Of a DNA stretch of 64,000 nucleotides, positions 43,803 through 53,563 are shown piece by piece (positions within the stretch are counted from its first letter, which is position 1; every line of letters starts with the position of its first letter). Source of the DNA: SMYC01 sp965197495 (GTDB taxonomy: Bacteria > Acidobacteriota > Vicinamibacteria > Marinacidobacterales > SMYC01); NCBI GenBank assembly GCA_965197495.1, contig OZ240210.1, forward strand, positions 1,860,001-1,924,000, given 5' to 3'. The notes under the pieces are model-generated. The model saw nothing but the letters and a program-made list of their open reading frames with translations, ran no database searches and had not been told where the DNA came from. A program made the position numbers and the translations under genes.

Positions 43803-46310
43803 ATGCATCTACCAGAGCCCTCGTTCCGGCGACTCGCCGCGACCCTCGCGATCTTAGCGGCCTTCCTGCCGCTTGGCACGACTTTTAGCCAAACGCCGCC
43901 TCCGATCATCCAGCCGGGCGCTCCGGGCGAGGAGAGTCGGCGGATATCCGCCGAAGAAGCCTCCGATCTAGCCGGCATCCAGTTCGCCGAAGCCGACGTC
44001 AAGTTCATGCAAGGCATGATTTCCCACCACGCCCAGGCGATCGAGATGACCGATCTCCTCGCCACCCGGAGCGCGTGGGACGTCATGCACCGGCTCGCCC
44101 AACGCATCGAGCTCTCCCAGGAAGACGAAATCAAAATGATGCAGGAGTGGCTGCGCGCGCGCTCGCTGGAGGTCACGGAGGTTGACGCGCATCACGCCCA
44201 CGGCGCGGAGCTGATGCCGGGTATGCTGACGGAAGACGAGATGAACCGTCTCGATCAAGCGCAAGGGGTCGCATTCGATCGGCTCTTCCTGGAGCTCATG
44301 ATCAAACACCATCGCGGCGCTGTGACTATGGTGGAGAATCTCCTGGGCCAGCGCGGTACGGCTCAAGACTCGCAGCTCTTCGCGTTCACATCCGATATCA
44401 CCGCCGATCAGACCATGGAGATCGATCGGATGGACGACATGCTCGCCGGGCTTTCTCCCGATCCCAGGGTCCATCTCAAGGCCGGCTTTCGCGACGCCGG
44501 CGAGGCTCTTTTGAACTTGGAACGCGTGGCCACGCTTCCGAAGCCCGACGGCTTCTACGACCCCCACGCACCGGAGGGCATCCCGATGCCGGCCGAGCGG
44601 GATCCCGATGAGGTCGCTGAAGAAGAAGCGGAAGAGGAAGATGAGGGTGAAGAATCTGACGAGGAAAGCGAGGACGCAGAAGAAGATGAAGGGAAAGAGG
44701 ACGGCGAGGAAGCCGAACCGCCGCGGCCCGGTATTCTGAACTTCGCGAACACTGACCTCGCGTTCGCCGACAACTTCGTATTCGAAGGCAACTACCACGG
44801 GTTCAATACCTACAACGTCGAGGATCCGCTGTCTCCGCAGCTTCTCGGTTCTGTCGTGTGTCCTGGCGGACAAGGGGATGTATCGGTAATCGGGAATCTT
44901 TTGATCATGTCGGTCCAGGATACGCGGGCTCGGCTCGATTGCGGTCTGGGAGGTGTAGCGGAGCCCGCGAGCGATGCGCGTTTCCGCGGTGTTCGCATCT
45001 TCGATATCAGTGATATGCGCATCCCGAAGCAAGTCGCCGCCGTACAAACGTGCCGCGGCTCGCACACCCACACGATCGTGACGGATCCGGACGATGAGGG
45101 GAATATCTACGTCTTCAATTCCGGGACGAGCTCGGTGCGCCCTTCTGAGGAGCTCGAAGGATGCTCGGATGAGCGCCCCGGCGACGACCCGAACACGGCT
45201 CTCTTCAGTATCGACGTTATTCGCGTCCCGGTAGCGCGCCCCGAGGAGGCGCGCATCGTGAGCTCTCCACGCATCTTTTCCGATCCTGAATCGGGCGCGA
45301 TAGCGGGTCTGTGGGGCGGCGGCGATCATGGGCCGGGCACACAGGAGAGCCGGGAAACCAAACAGTGCCATGACATCACGGTTTACCCGGAGATCGGCTT
45401 AGCCGCCGGAGCATGCTCTGGAAACGGCATTCTTCTCGACATCTCCGATCCGGTGAACCCCGTTCGGCTCGACCAAGTCGTCGACCCGGGTTTCGCGTAT
45501 TGGCACTCGGCGACCTTCAATAATGACGGCACCAAAGTGATCTTCACGGACGAATGGGGCGGCGGCGGCCGTCCCCGTTGTCGCGCGTCCGATCCCAAAG
45601 AGTGGGGCGCGGACGCGATCTTCGACATCGTCGATGGCAAGTTGGAGTTCCGGAGCTACTTCAAGATGCCGGCCCCGCAGACCGAGGTGGAGAACTGTGT
45701 AGCCCACAACGGTTCACTCGTGCCCGTACCCGGGCGAGACATCATGGTTCAGTCCTGGTATCAAGGGGGGATCTCTGTATTCGATTTCACGGACTCGTCG
45801 AACCCGGTCGAGATAGCGTTCTTCGACCGCGGGCCGATCAACCCCGATAAGCTCGTCATGGGGGGCTTTTGGTCCGCCTATTGGTTCAACGGCTACATCT
45901 ACGGCACCGAGATCGCCCGCGGCCTCGACGTGCTGAAGCTCTTGCCGAGCGACTATTTGTCCCAGAACGAGATCGAAGCCGCGTCGCAAGTGTCAGCGAG
46001 CGTTTTCAACGCGCAGCAGCAGCGCGGTATCGATTGGCCAAGGAGCCCCGCCGTCGCCCGCGCCTATCTCGACCAGCTCGGCAGGAGCGATGCCATCGCG
46101 GCGGAGCGAGTCGACGCTTTGGTCGCCGCGCTCGAACGTGCCGATCGGATTCTTGCCGACGACACGCAAGACGGTGGCCCGACTTCGAGCGAGCTCGACG
46201 CTTTGGCGACCGAGCTCGAAAACGATACTGCGGCCGCGAGCGGGCGCAGCCAGGTGCGACTCCGTTCACTCGCGGAAACCGTGAAGGGCGTGGCCGAGAG
46301 CTTACGCTGA
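43803..46310 (+). CDS. Secreted DUF305 + acidic linker + LVIVD beta-propeller protein
   Basis: 835 residues from ATG 43803, ribosome site GGAGGAATTC; the upstream frame lacks a good start. A signal peptide ends near 'LPLGTTFSQT'. Residues 50-230: DUF305 four-helix domain with two 'HH' metal-type motifs ('MISHHAQAIEM' about 73, 'MIKHHRGAVTM' about 165). Residues 262-306: a run of Glu/Asp. Residues 310-720: LVIVD-type propeller ('FRGVRIFDISDMRIPK', 'GILLDISDPVNPVRLDQ', 'GGISVFDFTDSSNPVE') with conserved His ('CHDITVYPE', 'YWHSATFNND'). The C-terminal 110 residues are helical. DUF305 proteins occur with copper or periplasmic redox systems; the job of the fusion is unknown. Intact. Confidence 0.88.
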   Translation: MHLPEPSFRRLAATLAILAAFLPLGTTFSQTPPPIIQPGAPGEESRRISAEEASDLAGIQFAEADVKFMQGMISHHAQAIEMTDLLATRSAWDVMHRLAQRIELSQEDEIKMMQEWLRARSLEVTEVDAHHAHGAELMPGMLTEDEMNRLDQAQGVAFDRLFLELMIKHHRGAVTMVENLLGQRGTAQDSQLFAFTSDITADQTMEIDRMDDMLAGLSPDPRVHLKAGFRDAGEALLNLERVATLPKPDGFYDPHAPEGIPMPAERDPDEVAEEEAEEEDEGEESDEESEDAEEDEGKEDGEEAEPPRPGILNFANTDLAFADNFVFEGNYHGFNTYNVEDPLSPQLLGSVVCPGGQGDVSVIGNLLIMSVQDTRARLDCGLGGVAEPASDARFRGVRIFDISDMRIPKQVAAVQTCRGSHTHTIVTDPDDEGNIYVFNSGTSSVRPSEELEGCSDERPGDDPNTALFSIDVIRVPVARPEEARIVSSPRIFSDPESGAIAGLWGGGDHGPGTQESRETKQCHDITVYPEIGLAAGACSGNGILLDISDPVNPVRLDQVVDPGFAYWHSATFNNDGTKVIFTDEWGGGGRPRCRASDPKEWGADAIFDIVDGKLEFRSYFKMPAPQTEVENCVAHNGSLVPVPGRDIMVQSWYQGGISVFDFTDSSNPVEIAFFDRGPINPDKLVMGGFWSAYWFNGYIYGTEIARGLDVLKLLPSDYLSQNEIEAASQVSASVFNAQQQRGIDWPRSPAVARAYLDQLGRSDAIAAERVDALVAALERADRILADDTQDGGPTSSELDALATELENDTAAASGRSQVRLRSLAETVKGVAESLR

Positions 46311-46401
46311 GCGTGTCCCTCGTCAATACTCGTCAGCCTGTGCAATCAAGGACTTACGACCCGCTTGAGTTCCGGGCCGAAGAAGGCGAAACTCCGCCGC
46401 C

Positions 46402-47000
46402 ATGCTCCGTGTACTTATTTTCTTCGTCTCACTCGGCGCCCGTGCATTGCGGGCGATGTGTCGGCGGCGGGCCGACCTGGTGATCGAAACCTCGCTCTGA
46501 GGCAGCAAGTGACGGCGTTCGAGAAAGAGCGAGCCCGGCCACCCCTCGACGACACGGACCGCGCATTCTGGGTTGCGCTCCGAAGCTCGTGGCCGGCATG
46601 GGCGAGCCGCTTGGTCATCGTCAACGCAGACACAGTCACGCAGTGGAATCGGGAACGATTCCGACGATACTGGACTCGGATCTCGCGCAGACGCTATCCA
46701 GGCCGACCTCGGATTGAGGCCGAGATTCGCCGACTCATCTGTACGATGTCGCAAGACGGCTGGGGCGCACCTCGTATCCACGCCGAACTCATGAAGCTCG
46801 GCTTCATCATCTCGGAGAAGACGGTGTCGCGATACATGCCGCGGCTCCCAGCGGAGCCCGATCAGGTCAAGCGTTGGATTGCGTTCTTGCGGAACCACAA
46901 GGAGGAGATCGCAGCGATGGATTTGTTCACCGTGCCGACCGCGTCGCTTCGGCTGCTGTACGGCTTCTTCGTCATCGAGCACGGCCGCCGCCATATCTTG
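46402..47000 (+). pseudogene. rve transposase, N-terminal two thirds, frameshifted
   Basis: ATG 46402 starts 'MLRVLIFFVSLGARALRAMC'. One base is missing near 46484 (ATCGAAACCTCG for ATCGAAAACCTCG), after which 'LALRQQVTAFEKERARPPLD', 'FWVALRSSWPAWASRLVIVN', 'ISRRRYPGRPRIEAEIRRL' and the first catalytic Asp region 'AAMDLFTVPTASLRLLY' follow. It breaks off after 'RRHILHFN'; second Asp and Glu are missing. Same superfamily as element D. Confidence 0.85.
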
Positions 47001-47139
47001 CACTTCAACGCACAATGCGGCGATCATTGCCGCCTTTGTTTATCCATCGGCCATGCGTGATGAAATGATGCCGAGAAGAAAACCCTGATGGGGCGCCGTG
47101 TACGTCAACCGCCTCGTCATGGAAAACGCCAACGTTCTC

Positions 47140-47160
47140 GAGATCGCGAAATGCGATCTC
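47140..47160. repeat. 8-bp perfect hairpin
   Basis: GAGATCGC (47140-47147), loop GAAAT, GCGATCTC (47153-47160), in the 250-bp gap upstream of the amidohydrolase start; role unknown. Confidence 0.6.
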
Positions 47161-47254
47161 ATTCAGGAACGTATCAGGCGGATTCTTGGGGAGGTTTCTC
47201 GGAGTGATCTGCCCGGCGCGAGTTGTATAGAATCGCTCCACGAGGACGAAACGC

Positions 47255-48453
47255 ATGAAGAGTTGCTCGATCACTTTCGGTTTGCTCCTGCTAGCTGGCG
47301 TCGCCGCCGCGCAATGGACGCCGCACGCAGACGCCATCTTGACGAACGGAAGCGTCGTTTCCGTGGACGACGACTTCTCGATCTACGAGGCCGTCGCCAT
47401 CAAGGACGGGCGCATCATCGCTCTCGGCGCGACGGATGCCGTTCTCACGCACCGAGGCGACGATACGCATGTCTCGGACCTCGAGGGGCGTGTCGTCATT
47501 CCCGGCCTTCAGGATTCGCACATCCATTTTCTGGGGCTCGGTCACGACGTTGCGTACGAAGTCGAGCTGTCCTACGCGGAGAGCGCCGCGGAGATCGTAG
47601 ACGCCGTGCGGCGCGTGAAGAAGCGCCGGAGGCTCGCTCCAGGCGAATGGCTGACCGGCCGCCGCTGGGATCAGTACAAGTATCCGGAAATGGTCACGAG
47701 GTGGCAGCTTGATGCGGTTACTCCCGACAACCCTGTCGCGATCTACCGAGTCTATCGAGGTGTTGCCGTGAACACGGAAACGTTCCGGCTCATGGGCATC
47801 GTGGACACCGAGCCCGAAACCTGGCCGGCCTGGTGGTTGGAAGACCCTGAAGACTTCACGTTCGAGGACAAAATCTATCGCGCGGAGCGATCGCTCGTGA
47901 TCGACGGACGCGAAGAGACGCGCGAGGTTCCGACTGGAGTTTTTCTCGGATCGAAAGGCTCCCGGCTGGTCACGAAACGGCCGCCGCCGCTCTCGTTCGA
48001 CGACGATGTAGAAAGTGTTCGACTCGGTGTGCAAGAGATGCTGCGGCTGGGCGTCACGAGCATCATCGATCCGTCATCCCGAATGGGCCACAACGTTCAG
48101 GTATATCAGGAAGCTAAGAACCGAGGCTATCTCGATTTGCGCATAGGGGCCGTCTACGAAGGCACGTTCAATCGGCATTCCCCAGCTGAAATCCGAGCTC
48201 ATCTGGACCGTCTCAAGATCAACAACATCGGCGATCGTTTTCTCAGGTGGCGCGTCGGCACGAGAAGCGCCTGGGTCTCCGAGCCCTTCGCGATGTGGGA
48301 AGAGCTCGAGGGCAAACGGAATTTCGGCTACCCCGTCGTCGCCGACAACGATGTTCGCGAGGCACAGTATCGCGCCGCGCTCGAGCTAGGCTGGGACCTC
48401 CACACGCACAACACGGGCGATCAGGCCATGCGTCAGACCGTCGACCTCTATAA
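47255..48453 (+). pseudogene. YtcJ-type amidohydrolase, 3'-truncated by IS1634
   Basis: ATG 47255 after GAGGACGAAACGC. A signal peptide ('SITFGLLLLAGVAAAQ') is followed by 'HADAILTNGSVVSVDDDFSI', 'GRVVIPGLQDSHIHFLGLGH' (metal-binding HxH at about residue 89), 'WLTGRRWDQYKYPEMVTRWQ', 'AIYRVYRGVAVNTETFRLMG' and 'DLHTHNTGDQAM'. This is the Amidohydro_3 (YtcJ) group of exported metal-dependent hydrolases. About 395 codons survive of an expected 550 or more; the gene ends in an IS1634 tip at about 48452. Substrate unknown. Confidence 0.85.
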
Positions 48454-48960
48454 ACTGAAGTTCCTAGCTGAAAAAGCCAAGATCCGGTGTTGATCCAATG
48501 AGATAGTTGGAATCAATGGTGCTGGCTTCTGTCTACACGGTGATACCTTTGAGCAGGTCGTAGGCTCTCTGCTGTTTCGAGTCCGGAGTTGTCGTGACAT
48601 CGAAGGTGGGCTCGTCGGGTCCGGCTTCCGGTCGCCGACATTTGTTTCGGACGATGTTGCTGAGAAGGCGCAGCAGCGTGCGGAAGCTGGAAGCTCGACT
48701 CCCATCGTCAAGCTTCTTGGTTTGTATCTTGCGCAGGGCGGCCTCGGAGCGCTTCGCCGGAGCAACCGGGTCACGCCTGGCCTTCGCCTGCTGGTCCTCG
48801 TCAGAGAATAGCAGCGGCCGCCAAGCCTCCATCATGTGCCACAGGACGTAGTAGGCCAGCATGCACAAGAAGACGTGCGCCCGGACTCGGTTTTCGCGCC
48901 GGTGACGAATCGGCCGCACCTTTAGGCTGAAGTTCCTTGGTCGAATGAACCCACTGACAG
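48454..48960 (-). pseudogene. IS1634-family transposase, C-terminal fragment and right end
   Basis: The IS1634 right end (48454-48535) followed by 125 codons of transposase C-terminus on the minus strand: 'SLKVRPIRHRRENRVRAHVF', 'LAYYVLWHMMEAWRPL', 'SSFRTLLRLLSNIVRNKCRR', ending 'YDLLKGITV'. It matches the last fifth of the gene at 4680 with several replacements, so it comes from a different copy. It is separated from, and inverted relative to, the fragment at 49078. Confidence 0.88.
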
Positions 48961-49077
48961 TGTGAATCCCCAATGATTACGCGTCTTTAGGGACGCCGAG
49001 AGGCTAACTTTGGGTTGCAATATGTAGGCATGTCTAAAGCCTTTTATGGTTTGATACACATTGATACATAGGCTATT

Positions 49078-50393
49078 ATGGTGGGCATGCATACCCACAT
49101 CATCCCCAATCGCAACTCTACCCCCGCGGTCCTGCTGCGTGAGTCCTATCGGGTGGGCGGAAACGTCCGCAAGCGCACGCTCGCTAACTTGTCCAAATTG
49201 CCCATGGACGCAGTCGACGCCATCCGACGCATTCTCAAAGGGGAAAAGCTCGTCTCGGTTGAAGTCGCCTTCAAAATCGTCGAGAACGGCTCCCGGCACC
49301 ATGGCCACGTCGACGCGGTGCTCAGCGCCATGAGACAGCTCGGTTTCGAAAAGCTCGTTGGTTCTCGACACTCACCAGAGCGGGATTTGGTCGTGGCCAT
49401 GGTAGTCGCCCGGATCCTCGAACCGCAGTCGAAGCTGGCGACTAGCCAGTGGTGGCACACAACCACACTGCCCGAAATCCTGGGGGTGAGCGATGCCCGC
49501 GAAGACGATCTCTATGCCGCCATGGACTGGGTTCTCAAACGCCAGGAGGTCATCGAAAAAAAACTCGCGGCGCGCCATCTCCAAAACGACGGCCTGGCGC
49601 TCTATGACCTAACCTCAAGCTACTTCGAGGGTGTGAGTTGTCCGATCGCCCGCCTCGGATACGACCGTGACGGCAAGAAAGGCAAGCTGCAGATCAACTA
49701 CGGTCTGCTGACCAACGAACGCGGCATCCCCGTGTCGGTATCGGTCTTTGAGGGCAACACGGGCGATCCCAAAACGCTGTTGCCTCAGGTAGAAAAGGTG
49801 CAAGAGCGCTTCGGCATCGAGCAGTTTGTGATGGTGGGCGACCGCGGAATGATCACCCAGACCCAGATCGACGAGTTGCGGGAGATGGACGGTATCGACT
49901 GGATTACCGCTCTGCGTCCCGAACCGATTCGCAAGCTCATTAACGATGGGGTGCTCCAGATGGGGCTATTCGACGAGCGGAATCTGTTTGAGGTGACGCA
50001 CCCGGATTTCCCCAACGAGAGGCTGGTCGCTTGCCACAATCCGGAGCTGGCCGAGAGGCGGCGTCACAAGCGCCGTGCTCTGCTCGAAGCGACCTGCAAG
50101 GAGCTGGAGAAAGTTTGTCGGATGGTCGAGCGGCGCCGTTTGCAGGGCAAGGAGGACATCCGTGCTGCAGTGAAAAAGCTCCTCAACAAGTACAAGGTCG
50201 GCAGGTACTACAGGCTCGACATCCGTGACGACGGTTTCGACTTCGAGCTAGACGAGACAACGATGGATGCCGACGCCTCGCGCCTCGCCAACGGCAACTC
50301 TGAGCTCGCCAACAAACGGCTCCAGCGGTGGAAGCGACACATGGGGACGATCGCTAAGCAGTTCGGAGGGATTCGCCAACGGATCGGGCGGGG
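49078..50393 (+). pseudogene. IS1634-family transposase, N-terminal 438 codons
   Basis: It has the true N-terminus that the 4680 copy lacks ('MVGMHTHIIPNRNSTPAVLL', 'RESYRVGGNVRKRTLANLSK'). GTG at 49081 or ATG at 49087 are alternative starts. The gene runs to 'GGIRQRIGRG', within the second of the two tandem insertion units, and is cut at about 50393 where an unrelated hydrolase tail begins. Inverted with respect to the C-terminal piece at 48454, so this locus arose by recombination between IS1634 copies. Confidence 0.9.
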
Positions 50394-51158
50394 TCGGAGT
50401 TGGAGGACCTCGAGCACGCGAGCGTGGAGCGGGCGATCCGGACCATCGAGCAGAATCGGGATCTGATCCTGGGCGTGAAAGTCCGCTGCGGCAGAGGCCA
50501 ATCAGGACCCAACGATCTGGTTGCGCTCAAACGCGCGCTCGAGGCAGCGGAAGCGGTTGGCCTGCCGCTGATGATGCACATCACCAATACCGTAACACCG
50601 ATCGATCAGCTCCTGGCTCTGTTGCGAGGCGGGGACCTGCTCACGCACAGCTTCCGTCGATCGGGAACGCCGGAATCCGCTGACGAGGGGATCCTGACGA
50701 GCGAGGGAATCCTTCGCACTTCGGCCGGCGAGGCTTTGGAGCGCGGCGTTCTGTTCGATGTCGGCCACGGTCAAGGCAGCTTCTCTTTCGACACGATGGA
50801 GATGGCGATGCGCCAGGGCGTCCTCCCAGACACAATCAGTAGTGACGTGCACGCCTACAATGTCGGTGAGGAAGGCCCGGTGTACGACCTGGCCACCACG
50901 CTCTCGAAGTTCCTCTATCTGGGGCTCTCGCTGGACGAGGCGGTGCGAAAGACCACGGCGACGCCCGCCGCCGCCCTGGGCTGGGACGTGCAGATCGGAA
51001 CGCTCAAGGTCGGTGCCGAGGGCGACATCGCCATCTTCGACATGCTCGAGGGCGAGCACCGGTTCGTCGACGCCTACGGCAGCGAGAGACTTGGGCGGCA
51101 AAGGCTCGCGCCGTGGCGGACCATCAAGGGCGGACGGACCTATCTGCCGCAGTGGTAG
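50394..51158 (+). pseudogene. Amidohydrolase/deacetylase-family metallohydrolase, C-terminal part
   Basis: About 254 codons: 'DLEHASVERAIRTIEQNRDL', 'GLPLMMHITNTVTPIDQLLA', 'GGDLLTHSFRRSGTPE' (metal His), 'RGVLFDVGHGQGSFSFDTME', 'DTISSDVHAYNVGEEGPVYD' (metal Asp) and 'GAEGDIAIFDMLEGEHRFVD'. This dihydroorotase-like deacetylase type is not the YtcJ type at 47255, so the two pieces were never one gene. The N-terminal third is replaced by IS1634. Confidence 0.85.
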
Positions 51159-51162
51159 TGGC

Positions 51163-51255
51163 ACCAGACGAAATCCGTCCGAGCTCATTCAGCTCAACCG
51201 CCGCCGCCATACGCATTTCGGCGCCAAACTCCTCGGGTGTCATCTTCAGTGCCAT
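51163..51255 (-). pseudogene. UPF0175-like antitoxin N-terminal fragment
   Basis: ATG 51255: 'MALKMTPEEFGAEMRMAAAV' then 'ELNELGRISSGA'. This is the start of the UPF0175 family, proposed antitoxin/DNA-binding proteins. It ends at the junction with the hydrolase stop, after 31 codons. Confidence 0.6.
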
Positions 51256-51366
51256 CAGGGGTTCGTCCGGTGATGAGCGCAACTCTTCGCTCCGAGCATG
51301 CGCGGGATATGATGGGTGCTGGCGACCGGGTCGTTCCCGACAGAATCGCCACCGTTCTTCGTCGCT

Positions 51367-51510
51367 GTGAGAGCCATCGTTACACCGATCCTGCTGCTCG
51401 TCGCCGCCGTAGCCTGCGAGCGACCCGCCTCCGACGCGGGCGTGGGAGCTCGGAACTCGACCGGGTCGAGACTTGAAGTAATAGCGGACAGTTTTTCGGA
51501 CAAGTTGTGA
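51367..51510 (+). pseudogene. Lipoprotein-like 5' fragment
   Basis: From GTG 51367: 'RAIVTPILLLVAAVACERPA', a signal peptide with a Cys at the right place, then 26 more codons to a stop. No ribosome site is clear. Probably the cut start of a lipoprotein gene. Confidence 0.35.
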
Positions 51511-51540
51511 CAAACAAAACCAAAATTTAGCACAAGCCGT

Positions 51541-51658
51541 GTGTGAGCCTCCAACGCGACGAGATGCCGAGCTCCGCCGCCTGCGACGCGAGAACCGTCA
51601 GCTACGGTTGGAGCGGGAGATCCTCTCAAAAGCCGCGGCCTGGTTCGCTCGGGAGACC
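51541..51658 (+). pseudogene. IS3-family OrfA C-terminal fragment
   Basis: 'RRDAELRRLRRENRQLRLER' then 'EILSKAAAWFARET': the leucine-zipper end of an IS3 OrfA, cut by element A copy v at 51660. Confidence 0.8.
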
Positions 51659-51659
51659 G

Positions 51660-53086
51660 CGTCCTGTGCCAAAACTCGGCCCTTTTGAAATAGGCCATAA
51701 ATCAGCAACTTAGTGTCTGTGTTTGCGACCGGGCCAAGGGCCGTGGGCTTTACAATCGTCTTAGGCGGGCGGGTCGTCACCATGCAGATGACCTCCTAGT
51801 CGAGAGCGAATATCGAAGCATGTTCCTGAAGCTGTTTCCACGCTACGCCGGTCGAGCCCGCCGAGGGGCTACCGTCGCCGGCGACCATCTACGCGGCACG
51901 GCAGTAGTAGTTGAGAATGCCCCCAAGTCGCTCTCGCGACACGATGGGGCCAGTGTCATTCGCGCTTGCCGGCAGAGGTGTGAGGAGCTCGTTGCCGAGA
52001 CCTTGGTGGTTCCGTTCTGTGTGATAGTGCACTACGTATTCGGTTACCGCTGTGCGCAGGTGTCGCTCACTGAGAGGTACGAAGCGGTCGAGACACTCTC
52101 GACGTATGGAGAGAACGAATCTTTCCGCGTATGCGTTCAGATTCGGACTATTGGCGGGAAGGCGCAGGGGCTTCACGCCTGAATCTCTCAACAGCCCACG
52201 TACTGCCTCGGTGAATAGCGGGTCCCGGTCGTGGATGAGGTATCGCTTGCCAAGGAGGAACCCATCCCACATGTCAGTGAGGTTTCTTGCCACCTGCTTC
52301 ATCCACTCCCCGTTGGGGTCCGACGTTATCCCACCGATGCACACGCAGCGAGTGGCGATATCGATGACAAACAGGACATGGTAGCGGACGAGTCCGAACG
52401 GGTTCACAACCTCGACGGTGAACAGGTCTGTCGCAGCGATGGCGCCCCAATGAGCCTTGATGAAGGTGCTCCACGACATGCTCTTGCCCCGCTCCGGCGC
52501 AGGAGCGATACCGTGCTCGGCGAGGATCCTCTTGATAGTGTTGCGTCCGAGTTCATGTCCTAGGTTCTTGAGTGCGCCTCGCAGGCGCGTATATCCCCAC
52601 GTCGGGTTCTCCCGCGCCACGCGTACAATGAGCTCACGGATATCCTTCGCCGTCGGAGGTCGGCCTGGGCTCCGGTTCTTGCTGCCATCGTACTTGGCTG
52701 CGACGAGGCAGCGGTACCAGCGCAGAAGCGTAGCGGGTGTGGCAACGGACGCAATCTGGGCCAGCGCCTCCCGGCCCAAAGCCTGGGCCTTGACGGCGAG
52801 CCTGCGCCGCTCGTCGTCCGAGAGCCTGAGACGCTTGCCCCGAAGCCGGCTCGGAGCACACGGTTCTCCTCTTGCTGGTAGTCGATCACATCCTGCTGCT
52901 GGCGGTTGACCCAGCCAGCCACAACGAGCAGTAGGAATTGCACGTGGTACGTCATCATGGAGCTGAAGATAACACCCTCGGGCCAGACGATTGTAAAGTC
53001 CACGGCCCTTGGTCCGGTCGCAAACACAGACCCTAAGCTGCTGATTTATGGTCTATTTCAAAAGGGCCGAGTTTTGGCACAGGACG
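51660..53086 (-). mobile_element. Element A copy v, complete outline
   Basis: 1427 bp between about 102-bp inverted repeats. The right end lies directly against the hsdR Walker A codons, and the left end against an IS3 OrfA fragment. Confidence 0.88.
51889..52958 (-). pseudogene. Element A transposase, copy v, one-base deletion
   Basis: Complete catalytic core ('ATDLFTVE', 'IHDRDPLFT', 'AYAERFV') in a 296-codon frame, but one C is missing in CCCCGAAGCCGGCTC near 52847 (CCCGGCTC in the other copies), so the N-terminal 35 codons from ATG 52958 are out of frame. A minimal lesion and so a recent inactivation. Confidence 0.9.
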
Positions 53087-53088
53087 GG

Positions 53089-53563
53089 GTTCGGGCAAGA
53101 GCCTGACGATGCTATGGCTTGCACTCAAGCTCCGGCGCGACGCCGCCCAGCTGCAACCCACTATTGTGATCGTCACCGACCGCACCAAGCTCGATGCCGC
53201 CAGCAGCTGTCGCTCCTGAATAGCTTGCGCGAAGAACTGAAGGGCGAGCAGGCTCGGGCACAGGACATGGGGCTCGACGGGCGTGGCTTTGCCATCTACG
53301 GGCTGCTGGAGCGGCAACGTCCGATGGCAGAAGGGGGAGATTCCACTTCGTACAACGCTGCCAACCGCGACCTGGCATCGCTCATCGATGAGGCAGTGAC
53401 ACCCTTCACGGAGCTGGTCGACTGGTGGCAGAAGAATGACCTGCAGCGGCAGATGCGTAGCAAGATCAAGCGTCAGCTTCGTGCCAGCGGCATCGCCCCC
53501 GAAGCAGTGGAATCGCTGGCGGCGGAAATTGTGGACTTGGCCAAGGTGAGAACCGACAGATGA
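53089..53563 (+). pseudogene. hsdR: HsdR 3' part with internal deletion
   Basis: Walker A to motif Ia ('GSGKSLTMLWLALKLRRDAA', 'TIVIVTDRTKLD') is fused at about 53194 to the C-terminal HsdR region ('LREELKGEQARAQDMGLDGR', 'LASLIDEAVTPFTELVDWWQ', 'IKRQLRASGIAPEAVESLAA'). The first 100 bases repeat 24134-24234 almost exactly. The fusion is out of frame. Its stop overlaps the ATG of the next gene (ATGA at 53560-53563), a preserved operon joint. Confidence 0.88.

Noticed and set aside
47255..51158. A single amidohydrolase gene interrupted by a simple IS1634 insertion
   Set aside because: The two hydrolase parts belong to different families (YtcJ-type and deacetylase-type), and the IS1634 halves are inverted relative to each other.
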